From: Paludibacter sp.
GTDB lineage: Bacteria > Bacteroidota > Bacteroidia > Bacteroidales > Paludibacteraceae
Assembly (NCBI GenBank): GCA_028710415.1
Contig: JAQTUE010000044.1
Location: 1 to 33,120, forward strand
Direction of reading: 5' to 3'
DNA: 33,120 bases
Position numbers and translations under genes: made by a program. Under the pieces are notes generated by a model. That model had not been told where the DNA came from, made no database searches, and was given only the letters and a program-made list of their open reading frames with translations. Positions 14,802-22,663 of this stretch are shown one piece after another (positions within the stretch are counted from its first letter, which is position 1; the number at the start of each line of letters is the position of its first letter).

Positions 14802-15611
14802 ATGAAACAAAAAGGAATCATTTTATGCCTGGTGCTCGGTATGGGCTTGTGCACTGCCTGGTCGCAGGAACCGTTAAAGCTTTCGGTGGGTATTGAAGTC
14901 GGATCGGGGTTTGTAACCGGTGATTTAAATCCAAACTGGAATGTGCGGCAGGATGTGGGGAATTATAACTATGAGTACGGTTATAGTAACAGCCTGAGTT
15001 CGGAAATGACCATGGCTGTCATCGGCATTAAACCTGAGATTTCATTCTTCAAGGGCATGTTTGCCGTGAGTTCAGGGCTGCGGTATACCCGGATGAACAG
15101 CACCGTAAGCAAAGGTTCATCCTCTTCGAGCAGCTATTTCTTTTTAAAAGACAATGTGAATACTGCCAATACGGAGTTCTATAAAGTGAAAGAAATCTGG
15201 GAAGATAACGATTTCCTGGGCATTCCGTTGGAAGTCACCTTTTTGCCATTCCAGTATGAACAGGTAGGCTTTTATTTCAAGGCAGGGGTGGAGATGAATT
15301 TCAGGTTCAGTACCAACAGGGATATCGTGTTTTTGAATCCGGACATGGAAATCTACCAACAGAATCTCCTCGATCATGTAGGAATCACGCCCAATGTGCT
15401 TTATTCGACTTTTTATACTTCGGTGGGGATGCGAATGGGTAAGAAAAACAAAACGAAATATAATTTTGAATTGTTGCTGCCTTCTACTTTCCTGACAAAA
15501 AACAATTCATCCCTGGTAGTACCACAGATGTATAGTGGATTTAAATTCTCGGTACAATTGCAGGTAAGCAAGACCGGGATTTTAAAATCCAAAACAAACA
15601 GTAAGTATTAA
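14802..15611 (+). CDS. PorT-like outer-membrane beta-barrel protein
   Basis: A 269-aa protein with a signal peptide (MKQKGIILCLVLGMGLCTAW, cleavage near WSQEP). Alternating beta strands follow, such as LSVGIEVGSGFVTGDLN, MAVIGIKPEISFF, FAVSSGLRYTRM, VGFYFKAGVEMNFRF and YTSVGMRMG, typical of the small 8-stranded Bacteroidota beta-barrels of the PorT/OMP_b-brl type. It probably sits in the outer membrane; its specific role is unknown. A serine-rich loop SKGSSSSSSYF lies near ~103-113. A TATTTTTG -7 box occurs ~65 bp upstream (14740-14747). It forms a two-gene operon with the lipoprotein 28 bp downstream. Confidence 0.75.
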   Translation: MKQKGIILCLVLGMGLCTAWSQEPLKLSVGIEVGSGFVTGDLNPNWNVRQDVGNYNYEYGYSNSLSSEMTMAVIGIKPEISFFKGMFAVSSGLRYTRMNSTVSKGSSSSSSYFFLKDNVNTANTEFYKVKEIWEDNDFLGIPLEVTFLPFQYEQVGFYFKAGVEMNFRFSTNRDIVFLNPDMEIYQQNLLDHVGITPNVLYSTFYTSVGMRMGKKNKTKYNFELLLPSTFLTKNNSSLVVPQMYSGFKFSVQLQVSKTGILKSKTNSKY

Positions 15612-15639
15612 AAACCATTTGTAATTATAAGCAAACAAC

Positions 15640-16227
15640 ATGAAAAAATACAGCATAGTAACTTTATTCATAGGGATCATCCTGCTTATCGGGTGTTCGG
15701 AGGATTTCCAACTGCAGAAATCAGTGTTTATCAATGATGTCAATAACCCGGGGTTACCGGAGTATTCGGAGTGGGGATATAATACCTTTGGGGCCTATAT
15801 CGACCGCACAGTGTTTGCTTCTACTGACAACGACCTGCCCGGAAAGATTGTAGTTAATAAAGATACGTTTAACCTGATTCTGAAAGGCAAGTCCGGATAC
15901 GAGACCCTGAGCCTGAAATTCTCGATTATAGGATATTCCCCGGCTGATTATCCCGATCTGATATCCCTGAATGATTCGATCATTGACCTGAAAATTGCCA
16001 GGTGTATTGTAACATTGGGATATCCGTATAATTCGAAGAAACTCGCCATAAGCGAAGGGAAGCTTTACTTTAAGCGGGTTCAGAATCTGTATGTGGATAA
16101 AGTGCTTACGGAGACAATAGTTTCGGGTACATTTAATTTCAAGACTATCCTGGATGGGGAGCCGGTAGCCATATCCAATGGACGGTTTGATTTAGGGATC
16201 GGGTATGATAATTTCTTTAAGTACTAA
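15640..16227 (+). CDS. Lipoprotein of unknown function
   Basis: A 195-aa lipoprotein with signal peptide MKKYSIVTLFIGIILLIGCS, lipobox LIGC and acylated Cys19. The mature part is beta-rich with no recognised domain; it shows GKIVVNKDTFNLILKGKSGYETLSL and ends in GRFDLGIGYDNFFKY. It starts 28 bp after the beta-barrel gene and is surely co-transcribed with it, so the two may form a complex at the outer membrane (inference). Its downstream side runs into decayed REP-like sequence. Confidence 0.65.
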   Translation: MKKYSIVTLFIGIILLIGCSEDFQLQKSVFINDVNNPGLPEYSEWGYNTFGAYIDRTVFASTDNDLPGKIVVNKDTFNLILKGKSGYETLSLKFSIIGYSPADYPDLISLNDSIIDLKIARCIVTLGYPYNSKKLAISEGKLYFKRVQNLYVDKVLTETIVSGTFNFKTILDGEPVAISNGRFDLGIGYDNFFKY

Positions 16228-16260
16228 ATTAATATAATATCAATAATTGAAAAACTACCA

Positions 16261-16460
16261 ATCATCCATTTGAAATGAGGGAATAAGAGTGAGGTTTAGT
16301 TGGTTGCAGTTTTCTACTGAGTCCCCACGATCAGATGATCGAACATCAATAAAGATAACTTAGTATGCCTGAAAAATGCAATTTCTGATAGTCTGATTAT
16401 TAGTATGTTGCAATGAGTTATATAGTAGGGTTAAAAGACAAAAATAAGGGTTTTAAATAC
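16261..16460 (+). repeat. Degenerate RAYT right end split by another repeat
   Basis: 16261-16319 matches the 3' end of the transposase genes at 17-18 kb plus the right terminal repeat (CATTTGAAATGAGGGAATAA, then TTTTCTACTGAG). The rest of that end resumes at ~16428 (GGTTAAAAGACAAAAATAAG). In between lies ~107 bp beginning GTCCCCACGATCAG, a sequence that recurs at 32030, 32330 and 32630. It appears to be an old element copy interrupted by another repeat. Confidence 0.55.
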
Positions 16461-16581
16461 AGACATTATTCAACTGATTCTAAAAGAATTGGAATAACAA
16501 ACGAACTGTTCAATATTATAAGGAAAATAATGAGCTTATTAAATCCTATGAACAAACTAAACTATTCTGCATTTTAAAATT

Positions 16582-16652
16582 AGGGAATAAGGGTGGGGTT
16601 TTGTGAGTTGTAGTTTTCTACTGAGGGTGAAAAAACAATAATAAGGGTTTTA
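16582..16652 (+). repeat. Solo right-end REP-like repeat
   Basis: AGGGAATAAGGGTGGGG, then TTTTCTACTGAGGGTGAAAA and ATAAGGGTTTTAAATA: the same right end as at 17451, 18331 and 18966, but with no transposase sequence in front. From there to 16931 (~280 bp) the DNA is AT-rich and non-coding, and only loosely similar to the later inter-unit spacers. Confidence 0.65.
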
Positions 16653-16931
16653 AATATAGTTATTTATTCGTTTGATTCTAAATGTATTGGAATAGCAAAT
16701 AAAATGTTCAATACCTTGAATGACTACAAATTTGAGTGATAAGTTACAACTTTCAATACCGTTTTTAAAAGGAGAATAAAAGGCTGTATAATCATTGAAC
16801 ATGTTCTGTGAAGTACTTCTGAAATAAATATAAACTCATTATAATCGATTGAAAATAAAACGAGTATATAAGAAATAAAAGATACTTGCACTATAACTTA
16901 CACCAGATAGAAATATTAAAAGCTTGAATTA

Positions 16932-17525
16932 AAAAACCTAATTTTTGTTTTTTAACCCTCAGTAGAAAACCACAACCCCCATAAACCTAACCCTAATTCC
17001 CTTATTTATGAAAGTAGAATATAATAACCTATACACCCATTTTATTTTTACGACACTACACAGGTTGCCATTAATTCTGGAGGATAACAGGCAACGAATC
17101 GAAAAGTATATAACCGGGATTGTGAATCATCATGATTGCAAGATGTATTCAATTTATGCCAACCCTGAACACGTGCATTTTTTGGTTTCACGTGCTCCAA
17201 ATATGGATGAGGAAAGATTAGCTGAATTAATTAGTAATGCATCTACCCATTTTATTAATGAAAACAAGTTATGTATAGGTAATTTTGAATGGCTAAATAC
17301 CTGTTCGGCATTTTCGGTATCAAAAAGAGATGTAAAAAAAGTTTGTGATTATATTTTAAGACAAAAAGAACATCATCATAAACAAACTTTCGCAGAGGAA
17401 TATATAGAGTTTATTAAATTCTACGAACAAACAATCCAACCATTTGAAATGAGGGAATAAGGGTAGGGTTTAGAGGGTTGAAGTTTTCTACTGAGGGTGA
17501 AAAAACAAAAATAAGGGTTTTAAAT
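16932..17525 (+). mobile_element. RAYT unit 1 with inverted REP-like ends
   Basis: The left end (16932-17005) contains ACCTAATTTTTGTTTTTTAA, CCCTCAGTAGAAAACC and CCTAATTCCCTTA. The right end (17451-17525) carries the reverse complement pattern (GAGGGAATAAGGG, TTTTCTACTGAGGG, CAAAAATAAGGGTTT). The transposase lies between them, so the unit resembles a mobilisable element with ~70-bp imperfect inverted ends. The minus-strand right end and plus-strand left end both contain GTAG, as REP sequences often do. Confidence 0.7.
17008..17460 (+). CDS. REP-associated tyrosine transposase (RAYT), copy 1
   Basis: A 150-aa single-strand HUH transposase of the IS200-like/RAYT family (Y1 transposase fold). 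The HUH motif is HVH at 55-57 in PEHVHFLVS. The likely nucleophile is Tyr115 in VCDYILRQKEHHHK, the usual helix for this family. Such enzymes nick and join REP hairpins, spreading non-autonomous REP/REPIN sequences. The frame is intact and of normal length. The ATG lies 2-3 bp after the left terminal repeat, and the stop codon lies inside the right one (ATGAGGGAATAA), so the gene and its ends have evolved as one unit. A near-identical copy starts 880 bp later. Confidence 0.85.
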   Translation: MKVEYNNLYTHFIFTTLHRLPLILEDNRQRIEKYITGIVNHHDCKMYSIYANPEHVHFLVSRAPNMDEERLAELISNASTHFINENKLCIGNFEWLNTCSAFSVSKRDVKKVCDYILRQKEHHHKQTFAEEYIEFIKFYEQTIQPFEMRE

Positions 17526-17811
17526 ACAGATATTTATTTGATTGATTATAAATAAATTAGATAACAAATTACATGATTAATAATCTGAGATGATACTATT
17601 TGTAAAGTATTCAGCAGCATTAAATGAAATGAAAAAAAGGTAGGATAAAAGGAAGATAATTGTTTTTATAATTATCGAACGAATATTATAAATTAGTATA
17701 GAAAATAATTTTATGTTAATTATAATAAATTTAAAATTAGGCGAGTATATATGAAAAAGGATGTATACATTATATACTTATACCAGTTAGAACTATTAAA
17801 AGCTTGAATTA

Positions 17812-18406
17812 AAAAACCTAATTTTTGTTTTTTAACCCTCAGTAGAAAACCACAACCCCATAAACCTAACCCTCATTCCCTTATTATATGAAAGTAGAAT
17901 ACAATAATCTATACACCCATTTTATATTAACGACACTGCACAGGTTGCCATTAATTCTGGAGGATAACAGGCAACGAATTGAAAATTATATAACCGGGAT
18001 TGTGAATCATCATGATTGCAAGATGTATTCAATTTATGCCAACCCTGAACACGTGCATTTCTTAGTTTCACGTGCTCCAAATATGGATGAGGAAAGATTA
18101 GCTGAATTAATTAGTAATGCATCGACCCATTTTATTAATGAAAATAAGTTATGTATAGGTAATTTTGAATGGCAAAATACCTGTTCGGCATTTTCGGTAT
18201 CAAAAAGAGATGTGAAAAAAGTGTGTGATTATATTTTAAGACAAAAAGAACACCATCATAAACAAACATTCGCAGAGGAATATATGGAGTTTATTAAATT
18301 CTACGAACAAACAATCCAACCATTTGAAATGAGGGAATAAGGGTGGGGTTTAGTGGGTTTATCGGCTTTCTACTGAGGGTGAAAAAACAAAAATAAGGGT
18401 TTTAAA
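17812..18406 (+). mobile_element. RAYT unit 2 with inverted REP-like ends
   Basis: Same structure as unit 1: left end 17812-17885, transposase 17888-18340, right end 18331-18406. The ~280-bp AT-rich spacer before it (17526-17811) is nearly identical to the one after it (18407-18691), so units 1 and 2 arose by tandem duplication with a period of 880 bp. Confidence 0.7.
17888..18340 (+). CDS. REP-associated tyrosine transposase (RAYT), copy 2
   Basis: A 150-aa protein differing from copy 1 at only a few residues (F14L, K33N, L96Q, I133M). HVH at 55-57 and Tyr115 are preserved, so both copies look active. Most nucleotide differences are silent, which suggests either recent duplication or continued selection on both proteins. 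RAYT genes are usually single-copy, so intact tandem copies are unusual. Confidence 0.85.
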   Translation: MKVEYNNLYTHFILTTLHRLPLILEDNRQRIENYITGIVNHHDCKMYSIYANPEHVHFLVSRAPNMDEERLAELISNASTHFINENKLCIGNFEWQNTCSAFSVSKRDVKKVCDYILRQKEHHHKQTFAEEYMEFIKFYEQTIQPFEMRE

Positions 18407-18691
18407 TACAGATATTTATTTGATTGATTATAAATAAATTAGATAACAAATTACATGATTAATACTCTGAGATGATACTATTTGTAAAGTATTCAGCAGC
18501 TTTAAATGAAATGAAAAAAAGGTAGGAAAAAAGGAAGATAAATGTTTTTATAATTATCGAACGGATATTATAAATTAGTACAGAAAATAATTTTATGCTA
18601 ATTATAATAAGTTTAAAATTAGGCGAGTATATATAAAAGGATGCATTCATTATATACTTATACCAGATTATTTATTTTTAAATAGAAAGAA

Positions 18692-19040
18692 AAAAACCTA
18701 ATTTTTGTTTTTTCACCCTCAGTAGAAAACTTCACCCCCTAACCCTAACCCTAATTCCCTTATTTTAAGAATGTAAAATATAATAATCTTTTGACTCATT
18801 TATATTTATGACAATACACAAGTTGCAATTAATTAGAGAAGATAAGAGGCAACGAATTGAAAAGTATATAACAGGGATTGTAAATCAACATAATTGCAAG
18901 ATCTTATCAAATTAAGGCAGTGGATTTATTGATTTCCATAAACAAACTGACCAACCGTTTGAAATGAGGGAATAAGGGTGGGGTTTAGTGGGTTTAAGTT
19001 TTCTACTGAGGGTTAAAAAACAAAAATAAGGGTTTTAAAT
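18692..19040 (+). mobile_element. RAYT unit 3, internally deleted
   Basis: The left end (18692-18764) and right end (18966-19040) are preserved, and the transposase between is a remnant. The result is a ~350-bp non-autonomous, MITE-like derivative. The left end has a CCCTAA run (18738-18754) that looks telomere-like by chance. Confidence 0.65.
18767..18975 (+). pseudogene. Deleted RAYT transposase, copy 3
   Basis: It aligns with the first ~45 codons of the intact copies (start codon lost, AAGAATGTAAAATAT in place of ATGAAAGTAGAATAT). After TTGCAAGATC it jumps to the last ~20 codons, ending in CGTTTGAAATGAGGGAATAA. The HUH motif and the tyrosine are both deleted. Confidence 0.75.
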
Positions 19041-19132
19041 GCAAATATTTATACGTTTTATAAAGAGGGGGTTTGGTTTGGAAATTGAAATGTTCATAGC
19101 TATGATAACTTACAAACATTTTTTACAGGATA

Positions 19133-19167
19133 TTGTTATAAATTCAACCGGAAAGTAAGTAAATTTG
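19133..19167 (+). promoter_or_regulatory. Possible promoter for the micro-protein pair
   Basis: TAAATTTG at 19160-19167 fits the Bacteroidota TAnnTTTG -7 element. A TTG lies 24 bp upstream (19133-19135), slightly farther than usual. The first ATG is 21 bp downstream. Confidence 0.4.
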
Positions 19168-19188
19168 CAATATCAAAAAATCAGCATA

Positions 19189-19326
19189 ATGACAGTTATT
19201 ATTAATCAACCTGTAATGGACAATGAGGATGAGAATTCTCAGGAAACTTTTACTTCTGAATATGCGGAAAACCTCTTATGGACGTTGCTTAACGAACATT
19301 ACGGAAAAGATATTCGTGATTTATGA
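19189..19326 (+). CDS. Micro-protein A, unknown (45 aa)
   Basis: A 45-aa acidic protein starting MTVIINQPVMDNEDEN and ending in LLWTLLNEHYGKDIRDL. The C-terminal 20 residues match those of the next small gene (W, L/M, HYG, D, R, L in register), so the two are probably paralogues. Its stop overlaps the next start as ATGA, a sign of translational coupling. No family is recognised; the size and pairing would suit an antitoxin, a regulator or a binding peptide, but this is speculation. A probable terminator follows the pair. Confidence 0.55.
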   Translation: MTVIINQPVMDNEDENSQETFTSEYAENLLWTLLNEHYGKDIRDL

Positions 19327-19496
19327 AAAAAAAAGAAATTAGGCATTCTGATAGAAATATCAAATCAGGAAACAAAATTCCTTTGATCTTTGATGAAGAT
19401 GGATTACCACAAAAAACGTATACGGCAGATGAAATTGAAAATATGGTTTGGGATAAAATGAGTGATCATTATGGAATTGATTTTCGAACATTATAA
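19323..19496 (+). CDS. Micro-protein B, paralogue of A (57 aa)
   Basis: A 57-aa protein starting MKKKEIRHSDRNIKSGNK with a basic N-terminus and an acidic middle (LIFDEDGLPQKTYTADEIEN). It ends MVWDKMSDHYGIDFRTL, matching the tail of micro-protein A (WxxLxxHYGxDxRxL pattern). It starts within the last codon of gene A (ATGA overlap). Shared tails with different N-termini suggest a duplicated C-terminal module with a common partner. Function unknown. Confidence 0.55.
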   Translation: MKKKEIRHSDRNIKSGNKIPLIFDEDGLPQKTYTADEIENMVWDKMSDHYGIDFRTL

Positions 19497-19587
19497 AATT
19501 TACAATTCATGGAAATGTCATTCTAATTCAACGAATAGCTTCAGGAAAAATAATAATGAAGCTGAATAAAAAAAATAAAAAAATGCG

Positions 19588-19622
19588 CAACGGCTGGATT
19601 TCGAAGTGAAGTTCAGCCGTTG
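19588..19622. terminator. Hairpin terminator after micro-protein pair
   Basis: CAACGGCTG (19588-19596) and CAGCCGTTG (19614-19622) form a perfect 9-bp stem with a 17-nt loop. An A-rich tract precedes it and TTCTGTTT follows, so it could work on both strands. It separates the micro-protein genes from the DUF554 promoter. Confidence 0.65.
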
Positions 19623-19632
19623 TTCTGTTTAA

Positions 19633-19663
19633 TTGTGAATAACAATAAAAAACTGTATTTTTG
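19633..19663 (+). promoter_or_regulatory. Promoter of the DUF554 gene
   Basis: TTG (19633-19635), a 20-bp spacer and TATTTTTG (19656-19663): a good match to the Bacteroidota TTTG/TAnnTTTG promoter. The gene starts ~160 bp further on, so the transcript would have a long leader containing the repeat at 19689. Confidence 0.55.
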
Positions 19664-19688
19664 TAGCAGGTATCAATAGTGATTTACA

Positions 19689-19818
19689 TAATCTCATAAT
19701 TCATATCTCTTTAATCATATCTCGAAGTTCATATCTTTTTATAATCATATCGTGAAACTCTTATCTCCTTAATCATATCGAGTATTCATATCAATTTTAA
19801 TCATATCCTTAAAAATAT
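19689..19818 (+). repeat. Degenerate tandem repeat in 5' leader
   Basis: AATCATATC or TTCATATC recurs about nine times between the promoter and the DUF554 ATG, arranged roughly as ~28-bp units (AATCATATCTCGAAG, AATCATATCGTGAAAC, AATCATATCGAGTATTC). All copies are in the same orientation. It may be a binding-site array or only a low-complexity repeat. Confidence 0.6.
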
Positions 19819-19821
19819 CAA

Positions 19822-20496
19822 ATGATTGGAACACTTATCAATGCAGGTGCAGTAATTGCAGGCGGAACCATTGGGTTGCTGCTTAAAAAGAATATGCCCG
19901 AACGCATTACCACAATTTATTTTCAGGCTATCGGGTTGTTTACGGTGGCCATTGGGATCAGCATGGTGTACAAAATGCAGCATATCATCATCATTGTCAG
20001 CAGCCTGGCCATTGGTTCGTTGCTGGGCGAATGGATGAACCTGGAGAGTGGGGTAGAGCGGCTCAGCAATTACTTTAAACGCAAGCTTCGCATCGGAAGT
20101 GAAAAGTTCTCGGATGGACTGACCACTGCATTCCTAATGTTCTGTATCGGATCAATGACCATCCTGGGTTCCATCCAGGAAGGTACGGGAGGCTCGCCTG
20201 ATTTATTAATGACCAAGTCGCTGATGGATGGTTTTGCATCGATCCTGCTGGCATCAGCATTCGGGGTAGGGGTATTGGTTTCTGCCATTCCGTTACTCAT
20301 TTTCCAGGGTGGAATTACCTTGTTGGCCATGTATGCCGGTTCGTTCTTTACGCCTGAAATCATTCAGGGACTAACAAGTGTAGGTGGTATCTTGTTGATC
20401 GGGCTGGGGGTTGATATCCTGGAGATCAAGAAACTGAGAATACTGAATATGATTCCCGCCTTGTTGATTGTGGTGTTTCTGCTGTGGCTGATTTAA
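19822..20496 (+). CDS. DUF554 family membrane protein
   Basis: A 224-aa integral membrane protein of the DUF554 (YdfK-like) family, probably a small-molecule transporter or permease-like protein of unknown substrate. The N-terminus MIGTLINAGAVIAGGTIGLLLKK is the family signature, followed by the GSLLGEW segment and MFCIGSMTILGSIQEG. About seven hydrophobic helices span the sequence, ending with MIPALLIVVFLLWLI. The length is normal. It is monocistronic; the 630-bp gap downstream has no terminator that I can see. Confidence 0.88.
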   Translation: MIGTLINAGAVIAGGTIGLLLKKNMPERITTIYFQAIGLFTVAIGISMVYKMQHIIIIVSSLAIGSLLGEWMNLESGVERLSNYFKRKLRIGSEKFSDGLTTAFLMFCIGSMTILGSIQEGTGGSPDLLMTKSLMDGFASILLASAFGVGVLVSAIPLLIFQGGITLLAMYAGSFFTPEIIQGLTSVGGILLIGLGVDILEIKKLRILNMIPALLIVVFLLWLI

Positions 20497-20660
20497 GAAG
20501 AGGCAAGGAGCAAGGAGCAAGAGGTGAGGAATGAGAAATGAGAAAGTAGTAGGTAGAAAGTAGTAGGTAGTAATTAAGAACCATGAACTAAGAAACAAGA
20601 ATCAGGAATCAGGAATCAAAAACCAAGAATCAAGAACCAAGAGACCAAACCGTAGAAAAT
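20497..20660 (+). repeat. Purine-rich degenerate repeat
   Basis: A run of AAGGAGCAAG, GAAAGTAGTAGGTAG, AATCAGGAATCAGG and AAGAATCAAGAACCAAG words, nearly all purine plus C on the plus strand. It has no reading frame of interest. It resembles the slippage-like intergenic repeats around the carboxylase genes but with a different word. Confidence 0.6.
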
Positions 20661-20704
20661 AGGATTGGAAGAATAAAGAATAAACAACACGAGGCACAAT
20701 ATAG

Positions 20705-20838
20705 CACACTAAAATTGAATTATTGTGGCAGATATTAAATAGATTTGCCACAAATGGAAATATAAAAGGAAAATTAACTACAATAGTCACAATAGGACAC
20801 ACTAAAATTGAATTATTGTGTCCTATTGTGACTATTGT
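20705..20838. repeat. Perfect 22-bp inverted repeat plus direct repeat
   Basis: ACAATAGTCACAATAGGACA at 20780 and its exact reverse complement ending at 20838 form a 22-bp stem with a 15-nt loop. In addition a 23-bp word starting CACACTAAAATTGAATTATT occurs twice in direct orientation (20705 and 20798), the second copy forming the loop. From 20839 to the promoter box at 21088 the sequence is AT-rich, with nothing recognised. Confidence 0.75.
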
Positions 20839-21087
20839 GGTAAGTATTAATTACTCCTTTGTGACTTGATGAACTGCCGGGGTTCGTAAATGAAAACAAT
20901 CTTACATATTAAGACATTAATTTCATTAAATTTATCATATTATCAGCCAAAATAATTACGAATTAATACTTATACTGTAATTTTAACTACCCCATTAGCT
21001 CTTGAATAATAAAAGATTAGAACAAATTACGATTGGATTTGTTATGTAAAATTGACGGATCAAGGATATTTCAGCAAACTTATCTAT

Positions 21088-21095
21088 TATCTTTG
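21088..21095 (+). promoter_or_regulatory. -7 box upstream of carboxyltransferase gene
   Basis: TATCTTTG, followed by ACC, matches the Bacteroidota TAnnTTTG element and lies 32 bp before the ATG of the 21128 gene. No clear -33 TTTG at the proper distance. Confidence 0.5.
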
Positions 21096-21127
21096 ACCCA
21101 TCACCTTCTAACATTTAAGAGTAAAAT

Positions 21128-22663
21128 ATGAGCAAAAATGATGTTTTTGAGCAGCGAAAAAAAGCGTTGCAACTTATGGAAGACAATGCGGTTGTCAAAC
21201 AACATTTAAAAGGAAAACTCACAGCCCGCGAACGTATTACAGTTCTATTTGATGAAGGTACATTTTTTGAATTCGATGCTTTTAATGAGCCTGCTCACAG
21301 TTCGTTGAGTGGAAAACAGTCTTCCTTTGGCGATGGAGTAGTCGTAGGACGCGGACTGGTTCAGGGCCGGAGCGTATTTGCCTATGCCCAGGATTTTACG
21401 GTTATGGGAGGCTCGTTAGGCTTTACCCATGGGAGTAAAATTGCCAAGGTGCAGGAAATGGCACTCAAGCTGGGAGCTCCAATTGTAGGACTTATCGATT
21501 CAGGAGGTGCCCGTATTCAGGAAGGAATGAAGAGCCTTGCAGCCTATGCCACTATCTTTCGGAACAATGTCCGTTCGTCAGGGATTATACCACAAATCAG
21601 CATTATTCTCGGTCCGGCAGCCGGTGGAGCAGTGTATTCACCAGCCCTGACTGATTTCGTATTTATGACCAACCAGACATCGTATATGTTTGTCACCGGT
21701 CCCGACGTTGTGAAGGAAGTATTGAACCAGGATATCGACATGGAAGGATTGGGGGGCGGAAACGTCCATGCCTCGAAGAGCGGGGTAGCCCACTTTGTAT
21801 ACGATGATGAAGAGCATGCCATCATGTATGCCCGTAAGTTGTTGTCGTACCTGCCATCGAATAACTTCGACCCGATGCCGATATCCACCAATGTCCAGTT
21901 TTACGAGACACGCCAGGATTTTCTGGATAATATCATCCCGGATGATGCCAATCGTCCGTACGATATGAAAGATATTATCAATATCCTGGTGGATAAAGAT
22001 ACATTCTTTGAAGTGCATGAAAAATTTGCCCAGAATATCCTGGTAGGGTTTGCCCGCCTGGATGGTAAGACCATCGGGATTGTAGCCAACCAGCCAAAAG
22101 TAATGGCAGGTACACTGGATATTAATGCCAGTGTGAAAGGGGCTCGCTTTGTGCGATTCTGTGATGCGTATAACATTCCATTGTTGATACTGGAAGATGT
22201 ACCGGGCTTTTTACCGGGAACCGAACAGGAACACAGCGGTATTATTCGCAATGGAGCAAAACTGTTGTATGCCTTCTGCGAAGCTACAGTGCCAAAAATC
22301 ACAGTCATCATCCGCAAGGCCTATGGGGGTGCTTACATTGTGATGAGCAGTAAGAATACCGGTGGAGACTTTAACTTTGCATGGCCTTCTGCTGAAATTG
22401 CCGTCATGGGACCAGCAGGTGCCATTAAGATTGTAAACCGGGCAGAGCTTGCCAAATCGGATAACAAAGCTGAGCTGGAGAAAATACTGACAGAGAAATA
22501 TAAAAACGAAATAGCGAATCCGTACAAAGCGGAAGAGGTAGGGTTGATTGACGAAGTGATAATACCTTCGGATACCCGCAAAATCCTGATTACTGCTTTT
22601 GAGGTGTTATCGAATAAACAATATTCGGCACCGGAAAGGAAGCACGGGAGTATCCCGTTATGA
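21128..22663 (+). CDS. pccB: Acyl-CoA (propionyl-CoA) carboxylase carboxyltransferase subunit
   Basis: A 511-aa subunit that transfers CO2 from carboxybiotin to an acyl-CoA, probably propionyl-CoA giving methylmalonyl-CoA. It has the family's double crotonase fold: GKLTARERI near the N-terminus, GGSLGFTHGSKI and DSGGARIQEG in the first half, then QPKVMAGTLDI, DVPGFLPG and YGGAYIVMSSK in the second. It ends ERKHGSIPL, as usual for PccB/MmdA proteins of normal length. The same fold serves methylmalonyl-CoA decarboxylase, but no membrane decarboxylase subunit is nearby. The biotin carboxylase and biotin carrier genes follow on the same strand, so a carboxylase is more likely. The substrate (propionyl versus acetyl) is not proven. 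Confidence 0.88.
   Translation: MSKNDVFEQRKKALQLMEDNAVVKQHLKGKLTARERITVLFDEGTFFEFDAFNEPAHSSLSGKQSSFGDGVVVGRGLVQGRSVFAYAQDFTVMGGSLGFTHGSKIAKVQEMALKLGAPIVGLIDSGGARIQEGMKSLAAYATIFRNNVRSSGIIPQISIILGPAAGGAVYSPALTDFVFMTNQTSYMFVTGPDVVKEVLNQDIDMEGLGGGNVHASKSGVAHFVYDDEEHAIMYARKLLSYLPSNNFDPMPISTNVQFYETRQDFLDNIIPDDANRPYDMKDIINILVDKDTFFEVHEKFAQNILVGFARLDGKTIGIVANQPKVMAGTLDINASVKGARFVRFCDAYNIPLLILEDVPGFLPGTEQEHSGIIRNGAKLLYAFCEATVPKITVIIRKAYGGAYIVMSSKNTGGDFNFAWPSAEIAVMGPAGAIKIVNRAELAKSDNKAELEKILTEKYKNEIANPYKAEEVGLIDEVIIPSDTRKILITAFEVLSNKQYSAPERKHGSIPL

Noticed and set aside
18459..18650. 63-aa minus-strand ORF rich in F and I
   Set aside because: It lies in the AT-rich spacer between RAYT units, and its hydrophobic look follows from base composition. 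The near-identical spacer of unit 1 does not keep the frame open in the same way.
18735..18760. Telomere-like run of CCCTAA repeats
   Set aside because: It is part of the left REP-like end of RAYT unit 3; units 1 and 2 have the same place filled by slightly different sequence, so the run is coincidental.
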